A program made the translations under genes and the position numbers. This document shows, piece by piece, positions 1-6,147 of a stretch of DNA of 12,471 bases; position 1 is the stretch's first letter, and each line of letters begins with the position of its first letter. Origin of the DNA: an uncultured Oscillospiraceae bacterium. GTDB lineage: Bacteria; Bacillota; Clostridia; Oscillospirales; Oscillospiraceae. A model generated the notes under the pieces. It was given only the letters and a program-made list of their open reading frames with translations. It was not told the DNA's origin and made no database searches. The stretch spans positions 1 to 12,471 of the forward strand of contig CAKTSA010000043.1 in the NCBI GenBank assembly GCA_934597585.1, in the 5' to 3' direction.

Positions 1-321
1 GCCGGTCTTGGCATGGACAGTCTCGGAGGGGATGTCCTCTGAGGGTGTGGGTTCTTTGACCGGCTCAAGGGGCTGAGTTGCTTGTGGGATAGATTCCGTC
101 TGTGGAGCTTTTTCCTTTTGGGGCTGCTCCTGCGCCGTACCTGATACCGTGTCTGGCTCTTGCACTGCCGTGACATATTCAGACGTTACCTGTGGCTGTC
201 GGACATCCTCCTGTGCCACGGTTGCCGGTGGTGGTACGACCTCTGCTGGGCTGCTCTCCACCTGCCCGCAGGCCGTGAGAAGCAGCAGTGCACTGGCCGC
301 CAGTAGTGTGATCTTCTTCAT
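1..321 (-). CDS. Lipoprotein with Pro/Glu/Gln-rich stalk, 3' part outside window
   Basis: This is an open frame of 107 codons that starts at ATG 319-321 and runs off the left edge. GAAAGGAG lies 9 nt upstream (331-338). The N-terminus is a lipoprotein signal: MKK, a hydrophobic run, and the lipobox LTAC with the lipidated cysteine at residue 18. After it comes a low-complexity stretch rich in Pro, Glu, Gln, Thr and Val with no recognisable fold, typical of an extracytoplasmic tether that would hold a C-terminal domain away from the membrane. That domain is not in the window. It is the last visible gene of the minus-strand block, 125 nt after the LPD28 gene. Function is unknown; a surface or mating-channel accessory protein is a guess from context. 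Confidence 0.75.
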   Translation of the reverse strand, partial: MKKITLLAASALLLLTACGQVESSPAEVVPPPATVAQEDVRQPQVTSEYVTAVQEPDTVSGTAQEQPQKEKAPQTESIPQATQPLEPVKEPTPSEDIPSETVHAKTG

Positions 322-446
322 TTGTGCGTTCTCCTTTCGTTTTGGTAGCACAAACAACTACCACACAACTTCTGACAAGTCAACGGAAAGACGCGGAACT
401 CAGAAAACAAAAGGGGGAGGGCCTCGCGGAGAGGTATACCGCCCGC

Positions 447-1241
447 TCATGCCATGCCTCCCATCGTCATATCGAGGCCAGTGCTCTGCTCCATGTTCTG
501 CCGCTGGACATCAAGATCAAAGCAGGTCAGGTATGCGTTGTAATCTCCGGGGGTGGGATTACAGCGCAGACAGTAGCGGTAATGCTCGGTTTCCACGATG
601 TAGCCGTAGTTTTGTGTCCAGCCGCCGCTGATCTTTCCGCCGTGGTCATAGCAGAATCGCTCCATGGCAAAGCGGCTTTTCAGCACACTCTCCCGTAGCT
701 TGTCCACGACCTGCTGGAGTTCCGCCTTGAACGTGGAATTGTTCAGCTCCTCTGGTCCTCGCGGCCACCATGTGTGCCAGAACTCGTTTCCGCTACGTCC
801 GAAGTCCATACGGACATGGCCAATGGTACCCAGCCGCTTATCTTCTTCGGGGTGCGGGGTATAAAATAAACCCGCCTCATCAGGGCGGGCGGGTCGGATA
901 TGAAATTTTTCTTCCTCTGCGGGATACGGAAGCTGATGCACTTTGCAAAATGTCTCCAACGTCATTCGGCTGCCAAGAAAGTTGATTTGCCCACGCACAC
1001 GGCGGTAATCCTTTCCTTTCAAATCCAATTCTTCCGGTAGGAGTACAGCACCGGAATGATTGACACCAACCCGTAGCTCCACATAATTCAGCTTGCCAGG
1101 ATCGTTGTCTGAGCCTCGGAAGTCGTAGCAGTACCAGTTTTCCGGCACGGTAGAACGATCAATGCGGAAGTTGGTAAAAAGCGCAGGTTTTCCGAACAAC
1201 TCGATGTGATCAAACATTTCTGTTTTCGCATTTACAGCCAT
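447..1241 (-). CDS. LPD28-domain ICE protein, 264 aa
   Basis: I place the start at ATG 1239-1241, because AGAGGAGA lies 7 nt upstream; an in-frame ATG ten codons earlier has no such site. Residues about 10-105 (IELFGKPALFTNFRID, WYCYDLRGSD-like WYCYDFRGSD, VNHSGAVL, INFLG, MTLETFC) match my memory of the large-polyvalent-protein-associated domain LPD28, common in ICEs and phages of gut Firmicutes. A second module follows from about residue 137 (GHVRMDFGRSGNEFWHTWW, then YCLRCNPTPGDYNAY), also seen in ICE proteins but without a known activity. The tail ends in MTMGGMA. It lies 49 nt after the ArdA-related gene and is probably cotranscribed with it. The molecular role is unknown; such proteins are suspected of protecting incoming DNA or modulating the host. 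Confidence 0.75.
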   Translation of the reverse strand: MAVNAKTEMFDHIELFGKPALFTNFRIDRSTVPENWYCYDFRGSDNDPGKLNYVELRVGVNHSGAVLLPEELDLKGKDYRRVRGQINFLGSRMTLETFCKVHQLPYPAEEEKFHIRPARPDEAGLFYTPHPEEDKRLGTIGHVRMDFGRSGNEFWHTWWPRGPEELNNSTFKAELQQVVDKLRESVLKSRFAMERFCYDHGGKISGGWTQNYGYIVETEHYRYCLRCNPTPGDYNAYLTCFDLDVQRQNMEQSTGLDMTMGGMA

Positions 1242-1290
1242 AATGTTTCTCCTCTTTATCTGATTAAGCATCCTACACTTTCTGTGATAG

Positions 1291-2214
1291 CTACTGAAGC
1301 ATCTGCTGCTCCTGCACCTGCTCCGGAAACGGCGGCTCCAAGCGCCGCAGCAGGCCGAACTCTGTTTTTGTCACGCAGTCGTTTTCCATGCAGTCCTGAC
1401 CGTATTTCTCAAAATCCATGTAGCCGTCCAGCTCATAGATGGCTTCATCGTCCAGCCCCAGCGTTTCCTGCAATCGCTGCTGACCGTAACCGTAGGCGCC
1501 CTCTGTGATGCGCTGGTAGTTATCCAGATCTTGCAGGAGTTCACAGGCACGGTGCAGGGTTTCTGGTTTCTCGGCCTCCAGCACGGCGGCGTAGGTCAGG
1601 AGCATCCCGTCCTGCTGCCAGATGTCCTCCAAGGCTTCGGCAAAATCGTTGTAATCCTCCACGGCGGGGCAATCCGTCTCGCAGATCAGCTCCCCGATGT
1701 AAGGCACCTTGAAGCGAATATCACAGAGCATGGCATCCGCGAAAACATCGATATCAAGATAAGCCTTCACCGCGTCCAGGTATTCCTCATCAGCGGGGAG
1801 GACGAGGGTGTAGTTGGGCTTTCCCTCAACACGCAGCGTCATGCGGAGCATTTCATCCCGATTTTCATTGCGCCAAGGCTCTGCCGGCGAAAGGTAGCTG
1901 CGGTCAATTGCCATATCCGGCGTCAGCAAGCTGCGGGCATTGGGGACAAAGGCACTGTACCGGGCGTAATTATACCCCTGCGGGTCAACAAGGAAACCGT
2001 CCGTTCCCTCCGCATCGAGGATGAGCAGACAGTGTCTGGCGTCATCATCGTGTCGGATGGCATTTTTGTTCTCTGCGATGAAATCATAGTCAGTCAGCAG
2101 TGCGCGGCTGAACTGTTGGAACCGCTGGGCGGGTAACTCGATTACCTTATCTACACTGCATGCTTCGCCTTCATACTCGGACTGTTTCCGCCTGAGTTCT
2201 GCTTTAATAATCAC
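1291..2214 (-). CDS. ArdA-related ICE protein (DUF6329-like N-terminus), 307 aa
   Basis: The gene starts with GTG at 2212-2214, overlapping the TGA of the ArdA gene in a GTGA, with GGGAGG just upstream inside that gene; this implies translational coupling. Residues 1-100 (VIELPAQRFQQFSRALLTDYDFI, CLLILDAEGTDGFLVDPQGYNYARYSAFVPN) resemble a domain that I recall as DUF6329 in gut ICEs. Residues about 203-292 align with the C-terminal part of the neighbouring ArdA protein, including DFEKYGQDCM against DYEKYGMERM. It is acidic and has no signal peptide or membrane segment. It probably acts in the cytoplasm with the neighbouring ArdA-type protein, possibly as another DNA-mimic type antirestriction factor, but that is inference. 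Confidence 0.7.
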   Translation of the reverse strand: MIIKAELRRKQSEYEGEACSVDKVIELPAQRFQQFSRALLTDYDFIAENKNAIRHDDDARHCLLILDAEGTDGFLVDPQGYNYARYSAFVPNARSLLTPDMAIDRSYLSPAEPWRNENRDEMLRMTLRVEGKPNYTLVLPADEEYLDAVKAYLDIDVFADAMLCDIRFKVPYIGELICETDCPAVEDYNDFAEALEDIWQQDGMLLTYAAVLEAEKPETLHRACELLQDLDNYQRITEGAYGYGQQRLQETLGLDDEAIYELDGYMDFEKYGQDCMENDCVTKTEFGLLRRLEPPFPEQVQEQQMLQ

Positions 2215-3395
2215 ATCATCCCTCCCATCTCCATGCAGCTGCTCTGACCACTGTTCATCACTTCCTCCATGCTGGTATAGCCCTTATAGGCGATGTAGCC
2301 CCGGTCGGTGAACATCCCGTCCTCCTCATTCATCCGCTCCATGCCGTACTTTTCATAGTCATAAAAAGCGTCGAGGTTTTCGTCATACTCAAAACGGCCG
2401 GACTGCTGGATCATGTACTTGCCGTACTCCTGCGGCGTATGCGCGCCGGGAGCGAAGTCAAAGAGGTCGAGGCTTTCCGCAAGGTTTTTGATCTGTGCCG
2501 CGGACTTTGGCTCTGCCAGCATGACCACAGCGCCCAGCTTTTCCATATCCGCATTTGACAACCCATCCGTTGCCTCTGCCAGTTCGTTGAGGTCAGAGAG
2601 GGTTTCGTACTCCATATCCAACAGGATATCCACCTCATTGGGGAGCTGGCTGTCCTCCAGCCGCAGGCGGACATCGGTGGGATCTGTGATACCCCCGCGA
2701 AGGAGGGCGCGGTCGATCTCCTCCTGGAACATGGGAAGGAACAGCCATGTGATGTGATTGGTGTCCTCCGGCTCACTTTTGGAGGTCACCGCAACGGTGA
2801 TGGCATTCGGCTCATAGTAATAGCAGGGGAAGAACCGGCCGTCGTAGACCTGCTCCAGCTTCATGCCGTTGTCGTAGACCACGCCGTAGGGGGTGATTGT
2901 GCCGCTGCCGTTTTCAATGAGCTGCCGAGCGGTTTCCTCGCCATTCAGTTTGTTCAACTCATCCACGCTTGCGCTGCCGCCGTGCAGGTTCATGTAGTGG
3001 TTCCGGCCAACAGCGGCGAGATCTGAAAAGTCGGTGATGACCGTGGCCTGCTGGCAGCAGAAGGTCAGGTTGATGAGATCCTTTAACTCGAACAGCTCCA
3101 GCTTGTGCGCCATCGCCTGAAACTGCGCGGCTTCGCCGTCATCGAAACTATCCAGCCGCTTGGCGAGATAGTTCAGCTCCCCCACATTGACCGTGAGCAG
3201 CTCCGTGCGCTTGAGGACAGTATAGAAGCTGTCGATCTTTTCCACCTTGCAGTCCGCCTTGACCGCGTCGCCGATCTCCAACGCCTCCAACAGCTCCATG
3301 CAGTGTGCGTACTGGTCGCGGGGGATGGGGAACGGGATGGTCGCCACGCCGTATTCCGGGTGGCCGGGGTTACCGAGAACCGCTTGAATCATCAT
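2211..3395 (-). CDS. ardA: ArdA-type antirestriction protein, 394 aa
   Basis: ArdA proteins are acidic DNA mimics that block type I restriction enzymes when a conjugative element enters a new host. The protein opens with MIQAVLGNPGHPEYGVATIPFPIP, shows LNYLAKRLDSF (74-84) and DLINLTFC (106-113), a long central part with GVVYDNGMKLEQVYDG (171-186), and ends with an ArdA-like segment LAESLDLFDFAP...YGKYMI...YDYEKYG (305-351) and the tail MEMGGMM. Classical ArdA is about 165-170 aa, so this is the long, multi-module form typical of Tn1549-like elements. Two adjacent ATG codons (3393-3395, 3390-3392) are possible starts; I chose the first since it forms ATGA with the upstream gene, 6 nt after AAAGGAGA. 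An upstream in-frame extension to 3512 overlaps the upstream gene and lacks family similarity. Confidence 0.8.
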   Translation of the reverse strand: MMIQAVLGNPGHPEYGVATIPFPIPRDQYAHCMELLEALEIGDAVKADCKVEKIDSFYTVLKRTELLTVNVGELNYLAKRLDSFDDGEAAQFQAMAHKLELFELKDLINLTFCCQQATVITDFSDLAAVGRNHYMNLHGGSASVDELNKLNGEETARQLIENGSGTITPYGVVYDNGMKLEQVYDGRFFPCYYYEPNAITVAVTSKSEPEDTNHITWLFLPMFQEEIDRALLRGGITDPTDVRLRLEDSQLPNEVDILLDMEYETLSDLNELAEATDGLSNADMEKLGAVVMLAEPKSAAQIKNLAESLDLFDFAPGAHTPQEYGKYMIQQSGRFEYDENLDAFYDYEKYGMERMNEEDGMFTDRGYIAYKGYTSMEEVMNSGQSSCMEMGGMM

Positions 3396-3598
3396 TTGCC
3401 TCTCCTTTCTATTTCTTCCATATCTGTGCGCAGACAGCCTCCACCCCGGTGCCAACAGACAATACCGTGGGCGGGATACAGGCATCCACGGCATCGCTCG
3501 TTTTCGGTGCAAAACACCGGTTCCGGTGACCTCTGCTGATAGGGCACTGGCTGCCGCTCGTCGATCCGCCGCGCCAGCGGTCTTGTTGGTTTCCGCAT
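3392..3598 (-). CDS. Small cysteine-rich ICE protein, 68 aa
   Basis: The start is ATG 3596-3598, with GAGAGGAG 6 nt upstream. The protein is basic at its N-terminus (MRKPTRPLARR) and carries five cysteines in the pattern C-x5-C-x2-C-x8-C-x6-C between about residues 33 and 57 (CTENERCRGC, then GIVCWHRGGGC), plus a nearby His. This is compatible with a small zinc-binding fold. It ends LRTDMEEIERRGK and its TGA overlaps the ArdA start codon as ATGA, so both are likely made together. I recall similar short Cys-rich proteins next to ArdA-type genes in gut ICEs, without a known function. Length and lack of a named family keep confidence moderate; the RBS and the coupled overlap argue that it is real. 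Confidence 0.65.
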   Translation of the reverse strand: MRKPTRPLARRIDERQPVPYQQRSPEPVFCTENERCRGCLYPAHGIVCWHRGGGCLRTDMEEIERRGK

Positions 3599-3637
3599 AT
3601 ATCGCTCCTCTCCGGGCTGTCGCCCTTGATCTGTCCT

Positions 3638-3667
3638 AAAATACAAAAAAGGCCGGAGTTCTATCAA
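3638..3667 (-). promoter_or_regulatory. Possible sigma-A promoter nested in a terminator
   Basis: Read on the minus strand, TTGATA (3667-3662), 18 nt, TATTTT (3643-3638). The -35 lies in the loop side of the terminator hairpin and the -10 just after its T-run. It would start transcription about 30 nt before the small Cys-rich gene, which otherwise lies behind a terminator. This is a motif match only. Confidence 0.35.
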
Positions 3668-3678
3668 AAACTCCGGCC
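3645..3678 (-). terminator. Intrinsic terminator after the 230-aa gene
   Basis: A perfect 10-bp inverted repeat (GGCCGGAGTT at 3651-3660, AACTCCGGCC at 3669-3678, 8-nt loop) is followed on the minus strand by six T (3650-3645). It starts 13 nt past the stop codon of the gene at 3692-4384 and separates it from the Cys-rich/ArdA genes. Confidence 0.85.
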
Positions 3679-3691
3679 CTGCCATTCGATA

Positions 3692-4384
3692 TTACAATGT
3701 TTGTTCCTGTGTCGGCTCCGCGTCCTGCTGCTGGATGCGTTCCATAATGTCCGGCAGACACTGTTCGATCTGCTCCTGTACTTCCTGAATGGCCTTTTCA
3801 CGCTTATACGATAGAGCGGTGTCGTTCTGCAGCGTGTCCACGCAGCACCGATATATCTCGACGAGCTGTTCCTCCCGAAAGACCTGCTGTTCAGGGATCA
3901 GCCCGGAGCGAGTGGCAAAGTCACGCTTTGCCGCTTCGTAATTGCCGGATGCATATAATCCGGTGTAGTAGTGTCCGTGGGATACGCCCTTGTGGTCGAA
4001 GTCCCGATCCCAGGTGACGAACTGCGTACCGTATTTGCTTGGACACCCAGCCAGCACAACGCTGTTAAAATCCGCCAGCACCTTGTAACTATCCTCAAGA
4101 CCGTCCACCTTCAGAACAGGTGCCCGCTCCATCTGATACATATACTCGGCTACGGCTCTGACGATGCTGTAGACCTTATCCTTGGCGGCGACCCGTTCCG
4201 GCGTACTGACGTCTGCCATTCGGTAGGTAACTCCACCGCTCTCAGGCACCTCACACAGCGGCAGGCCATCGAGCAGAACACGCAGCCTGTCAGCGTGTGT
4301 CCTGTCCGCTAGAAAGCCCTCTCTGGCGAGAACGACCTCCGCTTCCCTAAGATAACGATTCTTTTCTTCTGCACTGATGTTCAT
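3692..4384 (-). CDS. Conserved ICE hypothetical protein, 230 aa
   Basis: The start ATG 4382-4384 is preceded by AGGAGGAG at close spacing; a 7-codon in-frame extension to 4405 has no such site and runs into a hairpin. There is no signal peptide or membrane helix. Notable segments are SYKVLADFNSVVLAGCPSKYG (99-119), FVTWDRDFDHKGVSHGHYY (122-140), YEAAKRDFATRSGLI (149-163) and a glutamine- and glutamate-rich C-terminal helix (IQEVQEQIEQCLPDIMERIQQQ). I remember close relatives in gut Firmicutes ICEs next to ArdA-type genes, annotated only as hypothetical. No catalytic motif is evident. It is the first gene in from the tRNA-Gly end, is bounded by terminators on both sides, and is thus probably expressed separately. 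Function unknown. Confidence 0.7.
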   Translation of the reverse strand: MNISAEEKNRYLREAEVVLAREGFLADRTHADRLRVLLDGLPLCEVPESGGVTYRMADVSTPERVAAKDKVYSIVRAVAEYMYQMERAPVLKVDGLEDSYKVLADFNSVVLAGCPSKYGTQFVTWDRDFDHKGVSHGHYYTGLYASGNYEAAKRDFATRSGLIPEQQVFREEQLVEIYRCCVDTLQNDTALSYKREKAIQEVQEQIEQCLPDIMERIQQQDAEPTQEQTL

Positions 4385-4403
4385 TTGGCTCCTCCTGAAA
4401 CGC

Positions 4404-4450
4404 AAAAAAGCGCCGATTCGATGGTTTTACGAAACCAACAAATCGACGCC
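4404..4450 (-). terminator. Terminator-like hairpin just before an RBS (possible attenuator)
   Basis: Outer arms 4410-4418 and 4441-4449 pair with one mismatch, and an inner GGTTT/AAACC hairpin (4423-4427, 4432-4436) sits inside. Six T follow on the minus strand (4409-4404). The T-run ends only a few nt before the Shine-Dalgarno site of the 230-aa gene, so it could act as an attenuator in the leader of that gene. Confidence 0.6.
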
Positions 4451-4475
4451 CCAAACTTTGTGAAACTTTTTTATG

Positions 4476-4520
4476 AAAAAAGCTCCCTTTTGCGAGGAAA
4501 TTCCTCGTACAAAAGGGGGC
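4476..4520 (-). terminator. Intrinsic terminator-like hairpin in ICE end
   Basis: CCCTTTTG (4485-4492) pairs with CAAAAGGG (4510-4517), enclosing CGAGGAA/TTCCTCG (4493-4499, 4501-4507). Six T follow on the minus strand (4481-4476). No gene ends directly upstream, so it would stop transcripts coming from the tRNA side. Confidence 0.6.
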
Positions 4521-4548
4521 TACATCTGATTTTATCGCCAGAAAGCAG

Positions 4549-4582
4549 AAAAAGAGGGGTTCAAATCACGTTGAACGCCTCT
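4549..4582 (-). terminator. Intrinsic terminator-like hairpin in ICE end
   Basis: A 12-bp stem with one mismatch (4553-4564 with 4571-4582, loop ATCACG) is followed on the minus strand by a T5 run (4553-4549). Confidence 0.55.
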
Positions 4583-4585
4583 CAG

Positions 4586-4639
4586 ACGGTTCTGACATCC
4601 ATGCTCGAAACCGTTAAAATCGGGGTGTGGAAAACCCCG
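4586..4639. repeat. Two short hairpins in the ICE-end array
   Basis: ACGGTT (4586-4591) pairs with AACCGT (4609-4614) over a 17-nt loop, and CGGGGT (4621-4626) pairs with ACCCCG (4634-4639). On the minus strand the second is followed by ATTTTAA and may be a weak terminator for the tRNA transcript. Confidence 0.4.
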
Positions 4640-4648
4640 GAAAGGCTT

Positions 4649-4678
4649 GATGCCATGCGGCTTTCACCGCATGGCATC
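4649..4678. repeat. Perfect 12-bp inverted repeat next to tRNA-Gly
   Basis: GATGCCATGCGG (4649-4660) and CCGCATGGCATC (4667-4678) are perfectly complementary around a CTTTCA loop. It lies 18 nt from the tRNA 3' end and has no T-run, so it is not a simple terminator. It could be a tRNA 3' trailer structure or a recombinase or accessory protein binding site at the element end. Confidence 0.6.
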
Positions 4679-4696
4679 TAAACCTGTTTGTTAACT

Positions 4697-4770
4697 TGGA
4701 GCAGGATACGGGAGTCGAACCCGCCTCCTCGGCTTGGGAAGCCGATGTACTACCGATGTACGAATCCTGC
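4697..4770 (-). tRNA. tRNA-Gly (anticodon CCC), CCA encoded
   Basis: On the minus strand the acceptor arm GCAGGAT (4770-4764) pairs with ATCCTGC (4707-4701). The D arm has GTAC/GTAC, the anticodon arm is TCGGC-TTCCCAA-GCCGA giving anticodon CCC, and the T arm is GCGGG-TTCGACT-CCCGT. Discriminator T is followed by an encoded CCA (4699-4697). All parts of the cloverleaf are present, so the gene is complete. Its 3' end faces the mobile element. Confidence 0.95.
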
Positions 4771-4780
4771 AAGTGGGGAT

Positions 4781-4809
4781 ATCATACCACACTTTTCCCG
4801 CCATTGCAA
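4781..4809 (-). promoter_or_regulatory. Promoter of tRNA-Gly
   Basis: Minus-strand TTGCAA (4809-4804), 17-nt spacer, TATGAT (4786-4781), with TGG before the -10 forming an extended -10. It lies 10 nt upstream of the mature tRNA 5' end. Confidence 0.8.
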
Positions 4810-4906
4810 GGCGAAAATCGCCGCGGCTGCACTTTTCCTCTCCGGCGCATAGGCCAAGCCCCGCGGGGCATAGGATACCACCAAAGAAACAAGGAGGGCA
4901 TGCGGT

Positions 4907-6046
4907 ATGAAACGAGCAGCGGGATTCCTGGCGGCATTGGTGATGGTGTGGGGGCTGGCGCGGCCCTGCTGGGGCGTGGAGCTGACGCTGACTTCCCACG
5001 CGGCGCTGCTGATGGAGAAGTCCACCGGCCAGATTCTCTACGCCCAGAACGAGCACGACGCCCTGCCCCCTGCCAGCGTCACCAAGATCATGACGGTGCT
5101 GCTGACCATGGAGGCCATTGACGACGGCCGCATCTCCCTGGAGGACATGGTCACCGTCAGCGCCTATGCCGCTGGGATGGGCGGCAGTCAGGTGTTTCTG
5201 GCGGAGGGTGAGCAGATGTCGGTGGACGATCTGCTGAAGGCGGTGTGCGTGTCCTCCGGCAACGACGCGGCGGTGGCCCTGGCAGAGCATGTGGCGGGGG
5301 TGACGGAGCTGTTCGTGGAGCAGATGAACAACCGGGCCCGGCAGCTGGGCATGCAGGACACCCATTTCGTCAACTGCACCGGCCTGACGGCGGAGGGTCA
5401 TGTGACCTCCGCCCACGACATCGCCCTGATGAGCCGGGAGCTGCTGCTGCACCACCCCCAGGTGCGGAACTACACCACCATCTGGATGGACACCCTGCGG
5501 AACGGCACCTTCGGTCTCAGCAACACCAACAAGCTGATCCGGTTCTATGAGGGCGCTACGGGGCTGAAAACCGGCTTCACCCAGGAGGCGGGCTACTGCA
5601 TCAGCGCCACGGCGGAGCGTGACGGCATGGAGCTGATCGCCGTCATCATGAAGGGCACCACCTCCGACAGCCGCAACACCGACGCCAAGACGCTGCTGAA
5701 CTACGGCTTCTCCACCTACGCCCTGGTGGACGTACAGCCGGAGGAGCCCCTGCCGGCTCTGCCGGTGACGCTGGGAACGGCGGACACTGTGGCCCTGACC
5801 CTGCCGGAGGAGGGCCGTACCCTGCTGCTGGAGAAGAGCCAGACCGGCGGCCTGACCCAGACGCTGGACCTGCCGGAGAGCGTCTCCGCCCCCATCCAGG
5901 CCGGGCAGCAGCTGGGCACGTTGACCGTCAGCCGGGAGGGGGAGACGCTGCTGACCGTCCCGGTCCTGGCGGCGGAGGAGGTACCCGCCCTCACCTGGTG
6001 GGAGACGACCGCCCGCATGCTGGGACGGCTGACCTTTCACCAATAA
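4907..6046 (+). CDS. dacF: D-alanyl-D-alanine carboxypeptidase (DacF type, class A PBP-like serine peptidase)
   Basis: This low-molecular-weight penicillin-binding protein removes the terminal D-Ala from peptidoglycan pentapeptides outside the cell membrane. It shows an N-terminal signal sequence (residues 1 to about 23), then the three S11-family motifs in order: SVTK (57-60, nucleophile Ser57), SGN (117-119) and KTG (221-223). A C-terminal beta-rich PBP5-type domain follows, ending in a Trp- and Arg-containing tail (WWETTARMLGRL) that may sit on the membrane. At 379 aa it has the normal family length and nothing is missing. AAGGAGG lies 9 nt before the start. An alternative ATG at 4900 is in another frame and gives a shadow. 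It is divergent from tRNA-Gly and is followed by pgi with its own promoter. Confidence 0.92.
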   Translation: MKRAAGFLAALVMVWGLARPCWGVELTLTSHAALLMEKSTGQILYAQNEHDALPPASVTKIMTVLLTMEAIDDGRISLEDMVTVSAYAAGMGGSQVFLAEGEQMSVDDLLKAVCVSSGNDAAVALAEHVAGVTELFVEQMNNRARQLGMQDTHFVNCTGLTAEGHVTSAHDIALMSRELLLHHPQVRNYTTIWMDTLRNGTFGLSNTNKLIRFYEGATGLKTGFTQEAGYCISATAERDGMELIAVIMKGTTSDSRNTDAKTLLNYGFSTYALVDVQPEEPLPALPVTLGTADTVALTLPEEGRTLLLEKSQTGGLTQTLDLPESVSAPIQAGQQLGTLTVSREGETLLTVPVLAAEEVPALTWWETTARMLGRLTFHQ

Positions 6047-6075
6047 AGGAAATAGGGAAAAAGCCAAAGTTCCCC

Positions 6076-6104
6076 TTGTATTTTCCTCCGGGCCGTTGTA
6101 ATAT
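6076..6104 (+). promoter_or_regulatory. Promoter of pgi
   Basis: TTGTAT (6076-6081), 17-nt spacer, TAATAT (6099-6104), about 43 nt before the pgi start. Both hexamers are close to the sigma-A consensus. Confidence 0.7.
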
Positions 6105-6147
6105 TGTTTTTTAAGAGAAGACCACTTTCACACAGGAGGTATGTACG

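Larger units (their letters stand above)
1..4690. mobile_element. Part of an integrative conjugative element, right end near tRNA-Gly
   Basis: Six minus-strand genes of families that I know almost only from large Firmicutes ICEs lie here: an ArdA-type protein, an ArdA-related protein, an LPD28 protein, a small Cys-rich protein, a conserved ICE hypothetical and a lipoprotein. The block ends beside the 3' side of a complete tRNA-Gly gene, the classic integration side for tyrosine-recombinase elements. Base composition looks lower in GC than the chromosomal genes to the right. No integrase, relaxase or type IV secretion gene is in view, so the element type is inferred from the accessory genes, and the exact boundary and left end are not visible. 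Confidence 0.7.

Noticed and set aside
404..434. Terminator-like sequence after the LPD28 gene
   Set aside because: The stem CCTC/GAGG is only 4 bp and the T-run is interrupted (CCCCCTTTTGTTTT); too weak to call.
4691..6067. A 458-codon open frame antisense to dacF
   Set aside because: Shadow of dacF; it also crosses the tRNA-Gly gene and lacks domain features.
6054..6085. Weak hairpin GGGAA/TTCCC after dacF
   Set aside because: Only a 5-bp stem and no continuous T-run; it overlaps the better supported pgi promoter.
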